The notes: generated from the sequence alone by a model not told the origin. 64,000 bases of DNA from Roseomonas alba (GCF_019430885.1 NZ_JAHYBZ010000001.1:372001-436000); one strand, 5' to 3'. Positions 26,215 through 34,409 are shown, counted from the stretch's first letter. A program made the numbers and translations.

Positions 26215-26633
26215 CGAAGGTGCAGTAACCTTCGTTTCCTGCCGGGATGCAGGGGAACAGCCCCTGCGAAGCCGCCCGGCGAGGCAGTGCGCTCCGCCGA
26301 GCGCCGTCCGACAGCACCCTACTCCGCGTAGTCCGGCTGGGTCCGGTCCAGCATCCGCTTCATCGCGGCGAAGTAGTAGTCGGACCCGCTCATCGCCATG
26401 GTCGGGTCTTTCCAGCTGGCCTGTTCGCGCATCTTCTCCAGCACGTCGGGTGCGACGAAGCGGCGGCGCTGGCCGGTCCACATGCCGAAGAGCTGCGTGC
26501 GGCAGGAGCGTTCGAGGAAGTAGAGGCGGCGGTAGGCCTGGGCCACGGTGTCGCCGATCACGACGACGCCGTGGTTGGCCATCATCAGCACGATGTTGTC
26601 GCCCATCAGGGCGGCCATGCGTTCGCCTTCGGC
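26215..26633. repeat. Long direct repeat, right copy (within intact aldolase gene)
   Basis: This is the counterpart of 25001-25418. It includes the 3' third of the intact class II aldolase gene and about 104 bp beyond its stop codon, ending with the same CGAAGGTGCAGTAACC sequence. The two copies are in the same orientation and enclose 25419-26214. Recombination between them would delete about 1.2 kb and restore a single intact aldolase gene. Confidence 0.9.
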
Positions 26634-27092
26634 GTGTTCGTGGGCGAAGCCGTTGTAGTCGTAGTCGTAGGCGATGCGGCCTTCGAATTGCAGGGCGCCC
26701 TGGCCGGTCATCTCCAGGGTCATGTCCTCGAGCTGCGACAGCGCCGTCGCGTAGGGCATGTGGGTATGGAGCACGCAGGCGGCGCCGGTGGCTTCGTGGA
26801 TGGGGGCGTGGATGCAGATGGCGCTGCGGTCGGCGGGGCCGGTGCCTTCGACGACAGTGCCGTCGAAGGCGACCTCGATGAGGTTGCTGGCGGTGACCTC
26901 GTTCCAGTGCAGGCCGAATTCGTTGAGGTAGAAGCGGCCCGGGCGGCCGGGGACGAGCAGGGTGAAGTGGTTGTCGATGGCCTCGTGATAGTCGTCGAGG
27001 ACGGCGAGGCGGTGGGCGGCCGCGAGGTCGATGCGGGCCTGGCGGCGCTGGGCTTCCAGCAGGTCAGGCGCGGTGGGGGTGAGGCTGTCCAT
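26319..27092 (-). CDS. Class II aldolase/adducin-family protein
   Basis: This is a 257-residue zinc-dependent aldolase-fold protein. Metal ligands are visible as H109 and H111 in VLHTHMPYATAL and H174 in MANHGVVV. The N-terminal HRLAVLDDYHEAIDNHFTLLVPG matches the family's first strand and helix. Members cleave or epimerise sugar phosphates such as fuculose-1-phosphate, but many homologues act on other compounds, so the substrate is not assigned. The ATG at 27092 has GGAAAGGA upstream. Its 3' third is duplicated at 25001-25418. Confidence 0.88.
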   Translation of the reverse strand: MDSLTPTAPDLLEAQRRQARIDLAAAHRLAVLDDYHEAIDNHFTLLVPGRPGRFYLNEFGLHWNEVTASNLIEVAFDGTVVEGTGPADRSAICIHAPIHEATGAACVLHTHMPYATALSQLEDMTLEMTGQGALQFEGRIAYDYDYNGFAHEHAEGERMAALMGDNIVLMMANHGVVVIGDTVAQAYRRLYFLERSCRTQLFGMWTGQRRRFVAPDVLEKMREQASWKDPTMAMSGSDYYFAAMKRMLDRTQPDYAE

Positions 27093-27192
27093 GGGTGTCC
27101 TTTCCGTCGTCCGACGATGGCCGCTGGCTGACCGGGATCGGGTCGTCGGCGGCGGTGGCGTGGTGCCGCGGCATGGTGGCATCGAACAGCGC

Positions 27193-27297
27193 GGCGTGTG
27201 AACTCACGCCGTTGATGTGTTTGTTGCGCCTGTGTCGGGATTGGCGGCCGATCGCGCCGCCGGATGGTCGCGGCCTGTCTGCCCGCGCGACAGACAG
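27193..27297. promoter_or_regulatory. Two inverted repeats upstream of the aldolase gene
   Basis: GGCGTG-TGAACT-CACGCC lies at 27193-27210, and CTGTCTG with its inverse CAGACAG frames 27275-27297. Both fall in the 210-bp stretch upstream of the aldolase start (minus strand). The first has the size and symmetry of a repressor operator and the second of an RNA hairpin. No coding sequence is seen between 27093 and 27302. Confidence 0.4.
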
Positions 27298-27302
27298 ACC
27301 GA

Positions 27303-27357
27303 TCGAAGGTGCAGGAAACTGAGTTTCCTGCCGGGGTGCAGGGGCAGAGCCCCTGCG
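27303..27357. repeat. Short intergenic repeat shared with 25001 and 26215
   Basis: The sequence CGAAGGTGCAGGAAACTGAG and what follows (TTTCCTGCCGGGGTGCAGGGGCAGAGCCCCTGC in pieces) strongly resembles the first 55 bp of the long direct repeats at 25001 and 26215. It contains two nested hairpins: GCAGGAAAC/GTTTCCTGC-like, and GCAGGGGC/GCCCCTGC. In all three places it lies just 3' of a minus-strand gene (here DUF1254), which suggests a terminator-like role. Confidence 0.65.
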
Positions 27358-27387
27358 TCGACCTTCCCCGGCAGGAAGCCGTGGGCC

Positions 27388-28818
27388 TCAGCCGACCTTC
27401 GTCACCCCCGGCATGGTCCAGGACCCGTTGAGGATCGACGGGTCGCTTTCGTCCGGCCAGTACATGCGCAGCATCAGCACGAACTTCCCGGCCGGGGCGG
27501 GCAGCCAGTTGCTTTCGCGCTCGGCGCCGGGGGAGTCCTTCTGGATGATCAGGTCGACCGATCCGTCCGCGTTGCGCTTGAGGTCCTGGCGCGCGCTGAT
27601 GGAGTAGCGGTTCAGCGGGTTGGCGACGAAGAAGTAGTTCTCGTCATACATGGTGACGGACCAGAAGCCGCGGGTGGGCGGCAGGTGGCCGGCCGGGAAG
27701 CGGATGGTGTAGCGGTTGGCGCCGGAATAGGTCGCGCCGGCCGCGTCGGCGGTCGAGGTCGGGTAGACCGCGTCCTGCGGGCGGTTGGCGCCGAGGCCGA
27801 TGGCGGTGATCAGGGCGCGCTGGAGGTAGTTGGTGCCGTAGATGCCGGTCTTGGTGGTGAAGGCCCAGCCGTTGATGTGCTGGATGTCGCCGCCGCTGAA
27901 GCGGAAGTGCAGCATGATGCGGTCGAAGGCCAGGCGCGGCACGCGGGAGGCGAAGTCGACGTTGAGCTTGGAGCGGTCGAAGCTCTGCCCGGGGACCAGG
28001 CCGAGGGCGGCCATTTTCGCGACCATCGGGGCGTCGGCGGCGGATGGGGGGTTGGCCTTCATCAGCTCCGCCATCAGGGCGAAGTAGTCGGGCAGGGACA
28101 GGGCGTTGACCTGGTCGCGCACGGCCATGCGCATGTCGATCGCGGGGTCGACGCGGCCGGGCGGCGGGGTGAAGGCGCGGCCGTAGGCGCTGAGCGGGGT
28201 GAGCTTGCAGGCGTCCTGCAGGGCGTGGACGGCGGCGTAGTCCTCGGGCGTGCCGGTGCAATAGATGCGGCCGAGGATCCAGACCATGTTGGTCGGCGCC
28301 TTGTATTCGGTGACGCCGGCGGGAAGGGTGCCGCGCCAGCCTGGGCCGGTGATGGCGTAGGTCTGCGCGCCGGTGCCGGTGGTACGGCTGCCGGGCACCT
28401 GGAAGACGTTGGTCCAGGCGTCGAGCATCGGGAAGAGGAAGTAGCGGCCGGCGAAGTCGGGCAGGCTGAGGATCCAGGGTTCCGCCGACAGGTCGATCCA
28501 GGCCGCGGTGTAGAGCGTGTCGGCGTTGGGCGCCGTGACATCGCGGAAGGCGGCGGTGGGGTAGTTCCGCGCCTTGATGAAGTTGCCCATGGGGGCGCGC
28601 ATGGCTTCCGGGCCGGCGACGTTGGTCATGACGCGGCGGGTCATTTCCATCGTCACGAGGGGGTAGCCGTAGGTGTAGGCCTCGATGGCGGTGGCGAAGT
28701 CGGCGGCGCCGTCCAGGAGGTGGGCGACGGGGCCGTCGAATTGGGCGTGGGCGGCGGTGGGGGCCGCGCCGAGCAGCGCGAGGCTGGCCGTCATGGCGTT
28801 GCGGCGGGAAAGGGTCAC
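27388..28818 (-). CDS. DUF1254/DUF1214-domain secreted protein
   Basis: The 476-residue protein starts at a GTG (28818) directly after GCAGGAGAC. The signal peptide begins TLSRRNAMTASLALLGAAP and cleaves near AHAQ. The DUF1254 domain comes first (AYTYGYPLVTMEM, then NADTLYTAAWIDLSAEPW, GRYFLFPMLDAWTNVF). The C-terminal DUF1214 domain follows with FWSVTMYDENYFFVANPLNRYSI split across it and ESNWLPAPAGKFVLMLRMYWP. These are common periplasmic proteins of unknown biochemical role, sometimes linked to lipid or solvent metabolism. No partner gene is evident. Confidence 0.9.
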   Translation of the reverse strand: MTLSRRNAMTASLALLGAAPTAAHAQFDGPVAHLLDGAADFATAIEAYTYGYPLVTMEMTRRVMTNVAGPEAMRAPMGNFIKARNYPTAAFRDVTAPNADTLYTAAWIDLSAEPWILSLPDFAGRYFLFPMLDAWTNVFQVPGSRTTGTGAQTYAITGPGWRGTLPAGVTEYKAPTNMVWILGRIYCTGTPEDYAAVHALQDACKLTPLSAYGRAFTPPPGRVDPAIDMRMAVRDQVNALSLPDYFALMAELMKANPPSAADAPMVAKMAALGLVPGQSFDRSKLNVDFASRVPRLAFDRIMLHFRFSGGDIQHINGWAFTTKTGIYGTNYLQRALITAIGLGANRPQDAVYPTSTADAAGATYSGANRYTIRFPAGHLPPTRGFWSVTMYDENYFFVANPLNRYSISARQDLKRNADGSVDLIIQKDSPGAERESNWLPAPAGKFVLMLRMYWPDESDPSILNGSWTMPGVTKVG

Positions 28819-29036
28819 GCGAGGTCTCCTGCAGTCTGTGGCGCGCGGCGGCTGCGTGTGCGGCGCCTCGTCTGGTCGAGGGCGGCGCACCATCCAGGCG
28901 GAGTGCTTGGTCGTCCAGCGAAATGAGTGGCCAAATTCGGCTTGTTGCGGCGGGAGGGGGCGGGGCGGAGGGGTTTGGTGAAACTGGCGGGTGCCTGGCC
29001 CCGTTGCTTTTCCGAACATTGGAGGAGTTACAGGTC

Positions 29037-29594
29037 ATGCGAACCCTGTCGCGCGTGGTTGCCGGTGCCGTGCTGTCCGCGGTGGTGGGTGTCGGGGCTG
29101 CGGTGGCGCAGTCTGCGCCGCCTCTGTCCTTCGTGCAGCCCTTGTCGCCGTCGGCGACGACGGTGGTGCAGGAGAGGCTGAAGGCTGCTGGGGTCTATGA
29201 CGGGGTGGCGGATGGGGTGTGGGGGCCGGAGAGCCAGCAGGCGCTCGACCGGTTCCAGCAGGCGCGGGGGCTGGCGGTGACCGGGGCGCTGAACCTGGCG
29301 ACGGCGCAGGCGCTTGGGGTCGGGATGCCGCGGCTGTTGCCGCCGGCGGAACCGGTAGCGGTGGTGCCGGCGGCGGCGGCGCTCAGCCCGCAAGCGGTGC
29401 GGAATGTGCAGCAGCGGTTGCGGGCGCTGGGGTTCTATCGCGGTGGCGTGGATGGGATGTGGGGGGCCGGGACGCAGGAGGCGCTGGAGCGCTTCCAGCG
29501 GGGCCGGGGCATCGAGGCGACGGGGCAGATCAATCCTGTGACCGCGCAGGCGCTGGGGCTGAATCCGAACAATATGGAGGCTCCGGCGCGGTAG
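29037..29594 (+). CDS. Secreted protein with two peptidoglycan-binding domains
   Basis: The 185-residue protein has a signal peptide (cleaved near AVAQSA). Two PG_binding_1 domains follow, at about 40-95 and 117-175. Each shows the V-QxRL--GxYxGxxDGxWGxxT/SQxAL-xFQ pattern (VQERLKAAGVYDGVADGVWG and VQQRLRALGFYRGGVDGMWG). There is no catalytic domain, so it probably anchors or scaffolds at the cell wall. The ATG at 29037 is preceded by GGAGGAG. It is divergent from the DUF1254 gene with about 218 bp between starts. Confidence 0.9.
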   Translation: MRTLSRVVAGAVLSAVVGVGAAVAQSAPPLSFVQPLSPSATTVVQERLKAAGVYDGVADGVWGPESQQALDRFQQARGLAVTGALNLATAQALGVGMPRLLPPAEPVAVVPAAAALSPQAVRNVQQRLRALGFYRGGVDGMWGAGTQEALERFQRGRGIEATGQINPVTAQALGLNPNNMEAPAR

Positions 29595-29621
29595 GGCGCT
29601 GTCTGGCTGCGAGGGCGGAGT

Positions 29622-29690
29622 CGAGGTTTACAAGGGCCCTTCGGCCTTTGGCGGGGAGGGTTCGGGAGGGGCAGGGCCCCTCCCGTTCCA
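29622..29690. repeat. Dispersed element, family A, single arm
   Basis: This has the same order as the right arm of other family A copies: GAGGTTTACAAGGGCCC-TTCGGCCTTTGGCGGGG, then a GGGAGGGGC-GCCCCTCCC hairpin. The left arm and core are not recognisable. It follows the stop of the peptidoglycan-binding gene by 28 bp and could terminate it. Confidence 0.65.
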
Positions 29691-29842
29691 CGCGCCGAGG
29701 CCGCGCCAATTGGGAACCGTGATGGCGGCCATCAGGCATCGGGTTTGGAAAGACGGGCTCGTGAAGGCGCATAGACCCTCTCACGCCGCGCCGTGGGGTG
29801 CGGGTCTGGTTTTCACCTCCTGATGCAAGAGGGTTGGGTCCG

Positions 29843-30442
29843 ATGACGAAGGTTCTCGTTCTGTATTATTCCAGCTACGGCCATGTCGAGCAGATGGCCT
29901 ATGCCGCCGCCGAGGGTGTGCGGGAGGCTGGCGCCGAGGTCGTGGTGAAGCGGGTGCCGGAGCTGGTGCCGGAGGCGGTCGCGAAGGCCAGCCATTTCAA
30001 GGTCGACCAGGCGGCGCCGATCGCGACGGTGGAGGAACTGCCGGAGTATGACGCGATCATCCTGGGCGTGCCGACGCGGTTCGGGAACATGCCGGCGCAG
30101 ATGAAGAACTTCCTCGATCAGACCGGGGGGCTTTGGTTCAACGGGAAGCTGGTGGGGAAGGTGGGCAGCGTGTTCACCTCGACCGCGACGCAGCATGGCG
30201 GGCAGGAGAGCACGATCCTGTCGACGCATACGGTGCTGCTGCATCATGGGATGGTGATCGTGGGGCTGCCCTATGCCTTCCAGGGGCAGATGCGGAACGA
30301 CGAGATCACGGGCGGGTCACCCTATGGCGCGAGCACGATCGCGAATGGGGACGGGTCGCGGCAGCCGAGCGAAAATGAGCTGGCGGGGGTGCGGTTCCAG
30401 GGCAAGCATGTCGCGGAGATCGCGAAGAAGCTGGCGGCCTGA
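29843..30442 (+). CDS. wrbA: NAD(P)H:quinone oxidoreductase, WrbA type
   Basis: This is a 199-residue flavodoxin-like protein. The FMN phosphate loop is [13 protein letters not shown] (about 7-19), followed by [24 protein letters not shown] and [17 protein letters not shown] across the isoalloxazine site. These are WrbA-specific segments. It is a tetrameric flavoprotein that reduces quinones with two electrons using NAD(P)H, protecting against redox cycling. The ATG at 29843 begins the conserved [10 protein letters not shown]; an earlier frame start at 29798 would add 15 unrelated residues. Confidence 0.95.
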   Translation: MTKVLVLYYSSYGHVEQMAYAAAEGVREAGAEVVVKRVPELVPEAVAKASHFKVDQAAPIATVEELPEYDAIILGVPTRFGNMPAQMKNFLDQTGGLWFNGKLVGKVGSVFTSTATQHGGQESTILSTHTVLLHHGMVIVGLPYAFQGQMRNDEITGGSPYGASTIANGDGSRQPSENELAGVRFQGKHVAEIAKKLAA

Positions 30443-30560
30443 GAGACCGTTTGAGAATGCGCCTTGCGGCGCGTTCTCGATGCCGGCCCGCACCGCCACC
30501 CGGCTGCCCAACCAGGATGCTGTCGTTGGGGGGCGGGGTGTGGGTGCGGGCCGTTCTCAT
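30443..30560. repeat. Dispersed palindromic element, family B, copy 2
   Basis: The element starts GAGACCGTTTGAGAATGCGCC immediately after the wrbA stop codon, exactly as copy 1 follows cydC. It contains AATGCGCC-TTGC-GGCGCGTT, AACCAGGATGCTGTCGTT in the middle, and the inverted pair TGCCGGCCCGCAC / GTGCGGGCCG at the ends. The TCCGGCACC box of other copies is altered. Nothing coding is seen from 30443 to 30676. Confidence 0.65.
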
Positions 30561-30676
30561 ACCGGCCCTGAGGGGTTCCGTGCGGTGACCCCGGTGCTTT
30601 GCGGCGCGGTCGCCGCGCGGTAGTCGTTGGGGCCCCAGGCCCGTTCCTGGTGCCGGGATGGCGGCCGGGGGCGCTC

Positions 30677-31288
30677 ATGGCGCGGGCGACGGGCAGGGTG
30701 CAGGGCAGGGGCGGCGATGGGTCGCTCGTGTTCGGGCGCGATCGCATCGGGGCCGGATGGATCGGGATCGGGATTGCGGGGGCGGCGTTCGTTGTGGTCG
30801 CCGCGGTGCAGGCGGCGATCGGGTCGCCGGTGGTGATGCTGGCCGTGGGGCCGGTGCTGGGCATGTTCGCGCTGGGCTGTGCGGTGACGCGGCAGGTGCG
30901 GATCGACCCGTCGCGGGGCGAGGTGGTCGTGTCGCGGCGGGTGTTGGGGCTGGCGGTGGCGCGGCGGGTGCCGCTTGATCGATTCGGGGCCGTGGTGGTG
31001 CGGATGGAAATCATCCGGCCGCGGCGGAGCGTGAGCGACTTGTCGCTGCGCGGGGATCAGGTCCATGCGCATTACGGGCTCAGCCTGGAAGGGCGGCGGC
31101 GGGTGCGGCTGGAGTGGCTGTTGCCCCCGGGCGAGCCGGCGGCGCGGCGGGATGCGGCCGAGGGGCTGGCCCGGACGTTGGCGGGGCGGCTGGGGCTTGT
31201 CGCGGAGCGGCGCGGGTATGCGGTCGAGTCCGCTCCGGACGGGGTGGTGCTGTCGGTGCCGCGGCGGGGTGTGTCCGCGCGGCTTTAA
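30677..31288 (+). CDS. Hypothetical two-helix membrane protein
   Basis: The 203-residue protein has two adjacent hydrophobic segments (about 27-65: IGAGWIGIGIAGAAFVVVAAV and VVMLAVGPVLGMFALGCAV). A cytoplasmic or periplasmic domain follows that begins QVRIDPSRGEVVVSRRVLG and runs to a beta-rich end (YAVESAPDGVVLSVPRRG). The PH-like or DUF-type pattern of membrane anchor followed by a beta domain resembles small bacterial PH-domain proteins, but I cannot assign it. The ATG at 30677 has GGGGGCG upstream. It converges on purQ. Confidence 0.65.
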   Translation: MARATGRVQGRGGDGSLVFGRDRIGAGWIGIGIAGAAFVVVAAVQAAIGSPVVMLAVGPVLGMFALGCAVTRQVRIDPSRGEVVVSRRVLGLAVARRVPLDRFGAVVVRMEIIRPRRSVSDLSLRGDQVHAHYGLSLEGRRRVRLEWLLPPGEPAARRDAAEGLARTLAGRLGLVAERRGYAVESAPDGVVLSVPRRGVSARL

Positions 31289-31354
31289 AGGTGTTCCCGT
31301 TCGCCCTGGCGCACGGCAATGTCTCCAGAGCTTTGTTTTCACGGGCATCTTCAC

Positions 31355-31382
31355 CCGATCAGGCGATTCCACCTGATCGGGA
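31355..31382. terminator. Perfect 10-bp hairpin between convergent genes
   Basis: CCCGATCAGG (31355-31364) and its exact inverse CCTGATCGGG (31373-31382) enclose the loop CGATTCCA. It lies between the membrane protein stop (31288) and the purQ stop (31398). A CACGGGCATCTTCA lead and a GATCTGCTCTAG trailer frame it. The GATTCCA loop recalls intergenic palindromes I have seen in other alphaproteobacteria. Probable bidirectional terminator. Confidence 0.6.
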
Positions 31383-31397
31383 TCTGCTCTAGGCGCG

Positions 31398-32093
31398 TCA
31401 GGCGGAGACGAGGCTTTCCGCGAGGCTTTCGAACATGGGGAGGCCGTCGGTGCCGCCCATGAGCGGGTCCACCAAGTCCTCGGGGTGCGGCATCAGGCCG
31501 CAGATGCGCAGGTTGGGGGAGAGGATGCCCGCGATGTTGCGCGCGCTGCCGTTGCGGTTGGCGGCTTCGGTGACGTCGCCGTTCTCGTTGGTGTAGCGGA
31601 AGGCGACGAGGCCTTCGCCTTCCAGGCGGTCGAGCGTCGCGTCATCGGCGAAGTAGTTGCCGTCGCCATGGGCCATCGGGCTGCGGAAGACCGCGCCCTT
31701 CTGCCAGCGGGAGGTGAAGGCGGTGCCGGCGCGCTCGACGCGCATGTGGCAGTCCATGGAGAGGAAGCGGAGCGAGGCGTTGCGGAGGAGGCCGCCGGGG
31801 AGAAGGCCGGTCTCGATCAGGATCTGGAAGCCGTTGCAGACGCCGAGGATGTGGCCGCCCTTTTCCGCGAAGGCCTTCACGTCCTTCATGATGGGCGATT
31901 GGGCGGCCATGGCGCCGCAGCGGAGGTAGTCGCCATAGGAGAAGCCGCCGGGGAGGACGACGAGGTCGAGGTCCTTCGGCAGTTCATCCCGGTGGAAGAG
32001 CATCAGCGGCTCGCGGCCGGTGGCGCGCTTCAGCGCGAGGCGCATGTCGCGTTCGCGGTTGGTGCCGGGGAAGGTGATGATGGCGGATTTCAT
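31398..32093 (-). CDS. purQ: FGAM synthase, glutaminase subunit PurQ
   Basis: The 231-residue class I glutamine amidotransferase has the nucleophile C86 in GVCNGFQIL and the C-terminal [11 protein letters not shown] holding H203 and E205, completing the triad. It supplies ammonia to PurL for conversion of FGAR to FGAM. The FPGTNRERD start and [13 protein letters not shown] segments are PurQ-specific. It lies 13 bp after the small membrane protein gene, on the same strand as purS and purC. Its partner purL is 8.8 kb further along rather than adjacent. Confidence 0.96.
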   Translation of the reverse strand: MKSAIITFPGTNRERDMRLALKRATGREPLMLFHRDELPKDLDLVVLPGGFSYGDYLRCGAMAAQSPIMKDVKAFAEKGGHILGVCNGFQILIETGLLPGGLLRNASLRFLSMDCHMRVERAGTAFTSRWQKGAVFRSPMAHGDGNYFADDATLDRLEGEGLVAFRYTNENGDVTEAANRNGSARNIAGILSPNLRICGLMPHPEDLVDPLMGGTDGLPMFESLAESLVSA

Positions 32094-32106
32094 CAGGGGT
32101 CTCCGG

Positions 32107-32334
32107 TCAGCCGAGGGAGATGCGCAGCCAGTGCAGGCCGCCCAGGACGATCATGGTGGTCAGCACGGCGAAGGCCGCGGCAGTGACCCAGCGGTGGACG
32201 GTGCGCTTGCCGCGGGCGACCATGGTGAGGCGCGCGGCCTGGCGCTGGGCGGCAAGGCGGTCGTCCCGCCAGCGCAGCCCCATCGCGATGAGGATGGTCA
32301 GGGCCACCATCGCGAAGAGGCTGAGGCGGATCAT
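32107..32334 (-). CDS. Small two-helix membrane protein in the pur operon
   Basis: The 75-residue protein has one hydrophobic helix at about 3-20 ([18 protein letters not shown]) and another at about 50-68 ([19 protein letters not shown]), with a basic, Gln/Arg-rich linker. It lies between purS (1 bp after its stop) and purQ (13 bp before), so it is almost certainly cotranscribed and translated with them. I do not recognise the family. No link to purine synthesis is known to me; it may simply ride in the operon. Confidence 0.75.
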   Translation of the reverse strand: MIRLSLFAMVALTILIAMGLRWRDDRLAAQRQAARLTMVARGKRTVHRWVTAAAFAVLTTMIVLGGLHWLRISLG

Positions 32335-32335
32335 G

Positions 32336-32575
32336 TCAGGGGATCTCGACCCTGAAGGATTCGATGACCGTGTTGGCGAGGAGCTTGCGGGCCATGTCCT
32401 CGGCGGCGGCCTTGGCCTTGGCGGGGTCGGTCTCGGCGAGGTCGAGCTCGATGACCTTGCCGGCACGGACGTCGTTCACGCCGGCGAAGCCGAGGCCTTC
32501 CAGGGCGTGGCCGATGGCCTTGCCCTGGGGGTCGAGGACGCCGGTCTTCGGCATCACGTAGACACGGGCCTTCAT
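32336..32575 (-). CDS. purS: FGAM synthase subunit PurS
   Basis: The 79-residue protein matches PurS throughout: KARVYVMPKTGVLDPQGKAI, then ALEGLGFAGVNDVRAGKVIEL, ending in RKLLANTVIESFRVEI. PurS bridges PurL and PurQ in the three-subunit FGAM synthase and helps channel ammonia. It lies between purC (139 bp upstream, across a small tandem repeat) and a small membrane protein gene. The length equals the normal family size. Confidence 0.95.
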   Translation of the reverse strand: MKARVYVMPKTGVLDPQGKAIGHALEGLGFAGVNDVRAGKVIELDLAETDPAKAKAAAEDMARKLLANTVIESFRVEIP

Positions 32576-32619
32576 GGACGGGACATCCGATTCACGTCTC
32601 CGCTGCTCGCCATCCCGGG

Positions 32620-32700
32620 CCGGGCGCGCGTTCCGCGCACCTTGAGCCCGGCGCGCGTTCCGCGCACCTTCAGCCCGGCGCGCATTCCGCGCGACGCACC
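32620..32700. repeat. Three 27-bp tandem repeats between purC and purS
   Basis: Units start at 32620, 32647 and 32674. Each contains GCGCGC-TTCCGCGC; the first two share CGCGTTCCGCGCACCTT and the third is slightly diverged (CGCATTCCGCGCGACG). Each unit also forms a small GCGCG-TTC-CGCGC hairpin. The array fills most of the 139-bp gap between the purC stop and the purS start, inside an operon. Confidence 0.85.
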
Positions 32701-32714
32701 CCGACGACCGGATG

Positions 32715-33479
32715 TCACTGCATCACCTCGGGGCCCGACATGTCGCGCGGGCCGGCCTCGGGCAGGATGCCGAGGCGGCGGGCGACTTCCTGGTAGCCTT
32801 CCTCGACCTTGCCGAGGTCGCGGCGGAAGCGGTCCTTGTCCATCTTCTCGCCGGTCTTGGAATCCCACAGGCGACAATTGTCGGGGGAGATCTCGTCGGC
32901 GAGGACGATGCGCATCTCGTCATTTTCCCACAGCCGGCCGAATTCCAGCTTGAAGTCGACGAGGGTGATGCCGACGCCGAGCAGCAGGCCGCTGAGGAAG
33001 TCGTTCACGCGCAGGGTCAGGGCGACGATGTCGTCGAGGTCCTGGGTGGAGGCCCAGCCGAAGCAGGTGATGTGCTCCTCGGCCACCATCGGGTCATTCA
33101 GCGCGTCGTTCTTGTAGTAGTACTCGATGATCGAGCGGGGCAGGCGCTGGCCCTCGGTGATGCCGAGGCGCTGCGACAGCGAGCCGGCCGCGACATTGCG
33201 GACCACCACTTCGAGCGGGATGATCTCGACTTCGCGGATCAGCTGTTCGCGCATGTTCAGGCGACGGATGAAGTGCGTGGGCACGCCGATCTCGGCGAGC
33301 CGCGTCATCAGGTATTCGCTGATGCGGTTGTTGAGGACACCCTTGCCGGTGATGGTGCCCTTCTTCTTCGCGTTGAAGGCGGTGGCGTCGTCCTTGAAGT
33401 ACTGGACCAGGGTGCCGGGCTCGGGACCCTCGAACAGGATCTTGGCTTTGCCCTCGTAGAGTTGTCGGCGTCGCGCCAT
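32715..33479 (-). CDS. purC: SAICAR synthetase
   Basis: The 254-residue protein begins [17 protein letters not shown], the nucleotide-binding start of PurC. It continues with [30 protein letters not shown] and [10 protein letters not shown] (substrate and Mg sites). It ligates aspartate to CAIR with ATP to give SAICAR, the step before PurB. The ATG at 33479 restores the family length; upstream in-frame sequence is unrelated to PurC. It heads the purC-purS-purQ run. Confidence 0.96.
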   Translation of the reverse strand: MARRRQLYEGKAKILFEGPEPGTLVQYFKDDATAFNAKKKGTITGKGVLNNRISEYLMTRLAEIGVPTHFIRRLNMREQLIREVEIIPLEVVVRNVAAGSLSQRLGITEGQRLPRSIIEYYYKNDALNDPMVAEEHITCFGWASTQDLDDIVALTLRVNDFLSGLLLGVGITLVDFKLEFGRLWENDEMRIVLADEISPDNCRLWDSKTGEKMDKDRFRRDLGKVEEGYQEVARRLGILPEAGPRDMSGPEVMQ

Positions 33480-33591
33480 CGCTTCAGAATCCTTGCAGCC
33501 GCGCAGCCTGGGGGCGGCCGGCGGTCGAGGGGCGCGGTATAGCAAGCGATTCCCCGGAGGGCCATTGCCCTCGGGCGGGTTCTGATGCGCG

Positions 33592-34341
33592 TCAGGCAGG
33601 GAGGGGCAGGGCGAGGGGCGCGAAGGGGGCGGAACCCGGCGGGCCCGGGCAGAAGCGCCATGCCCGGCTGCCATCGGCCCCAAGGGCGAGGAGGCTGGCG
33701 CAGACCGTGCCGAAACCCCCGGTCGGCGGGACATTGAGTGTTTCGGCCCGGCCGATGGCCGGGTCGAAGCCGCTGTCGGACAGCAGCGCTTCCCAGGCGG
33801 ACCAGTCGCCCGTGGCGGGGTTGGGTGCCGGGGCGGCGCGGAAACGCGGCAGGTGGCGTCGGGTGCGGGGACTCGCCAGGTCGTTCGGGTCGTGGGCGGT
33901 GACCATGGTCAGGCCCTCCGGCAGCGGCAGCAGATCGGCCTGGCCGGAGCCGAGGCCACGCAGGAAGAACGCCCGCTGCGAATCGGCGATGACCATGTTG
34001 AAGGGGCGCCAGTTGCGCGCCTCCAGGGCGGTGATGCGCCGGGTGGCGTCCTCGGCCGAAGGGGCGGCGGCGGCGAGGATCGGAAGCTCGCCGCGGGACC
34101 GCTTGCCGGCCTCGGGGCCCAGGCTGCCGGGGCGGTTCAGGACGGCAGCGATGACGCCTTCGGGCCCCAGGGCCATCCAGCTTCCGCCGGCCGTGCGATC
34201 GCGGCCGCCGATGAGGCCCGGATGGTCCGGCCACCAGGCGGCCGGAGCGTCCCAGGCGCGGTCCAGCCTCTCGTCGCGATTCGCGGCCAGGATCAGGGGC
34301 CAGGCATGGCCGGGGCGGTTCAGGACGATGACGGTGCACAC
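33592..34341 (-). CDS. NRDE/TANGO2-family protein
   Basis: The 249-residue protein begins [20 protein letters not shown] and carries the family NRDE motif (ANRDERLDR), then [15 protein letters not shown]. The second-position cysteine fits an Ntn-hydrolase-like nucleophile seen in this family, although no reaction has been proven. The eukaryotic homologue TANGO2 has been linked to haem and lipid handling; a bacterial homologue is implicated in haem export. It lies 112 bp upstream of purC on the same strand and is preceded by family B repeat sequence. Confidence 0.9.
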   Translation of the reverse strand: MCTVIVLNRPGHAWPLILAANRDERLDRAWDAPAAWWPDHPGLIGGRDRTAGGSWMALGPEGVIAAVLNRPGSLGPEAGKRSRGELPILAAAAPSAEDATRRITALEARNWRPFNMVIADSQRAFFLRGLGSGQADLLPLPEGLTMVTAHDPNDLASPRTRRHLPRFRAAPAPNPATGDWSAWEALLSDSGFDPAIGRAETLNVPPTGGFGTVCASLLALGADGSRAWRFCPGPPGSAPFAPLALPLPA

Positions 34342-34409
34342 CGGCGTATCCTGCCAAGGGTCGGGGCCGTTGTGCAGTCCGGGCGGCCTGCCCGGAAAGG
34401 CGTCGCATG

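Noticed and set aside
25902..26228. Possible small gene ending inside the right direct repeat
   Set aside because: There is no recognisable domain or ribosome site and it overlaps the preceding small gene; the translation looks random.
32620..32700. CRISPR-like array at the purC-purS gap
   Set aside because: The units are contiguous with no unique spacers, so this is a plain tandem repeat.
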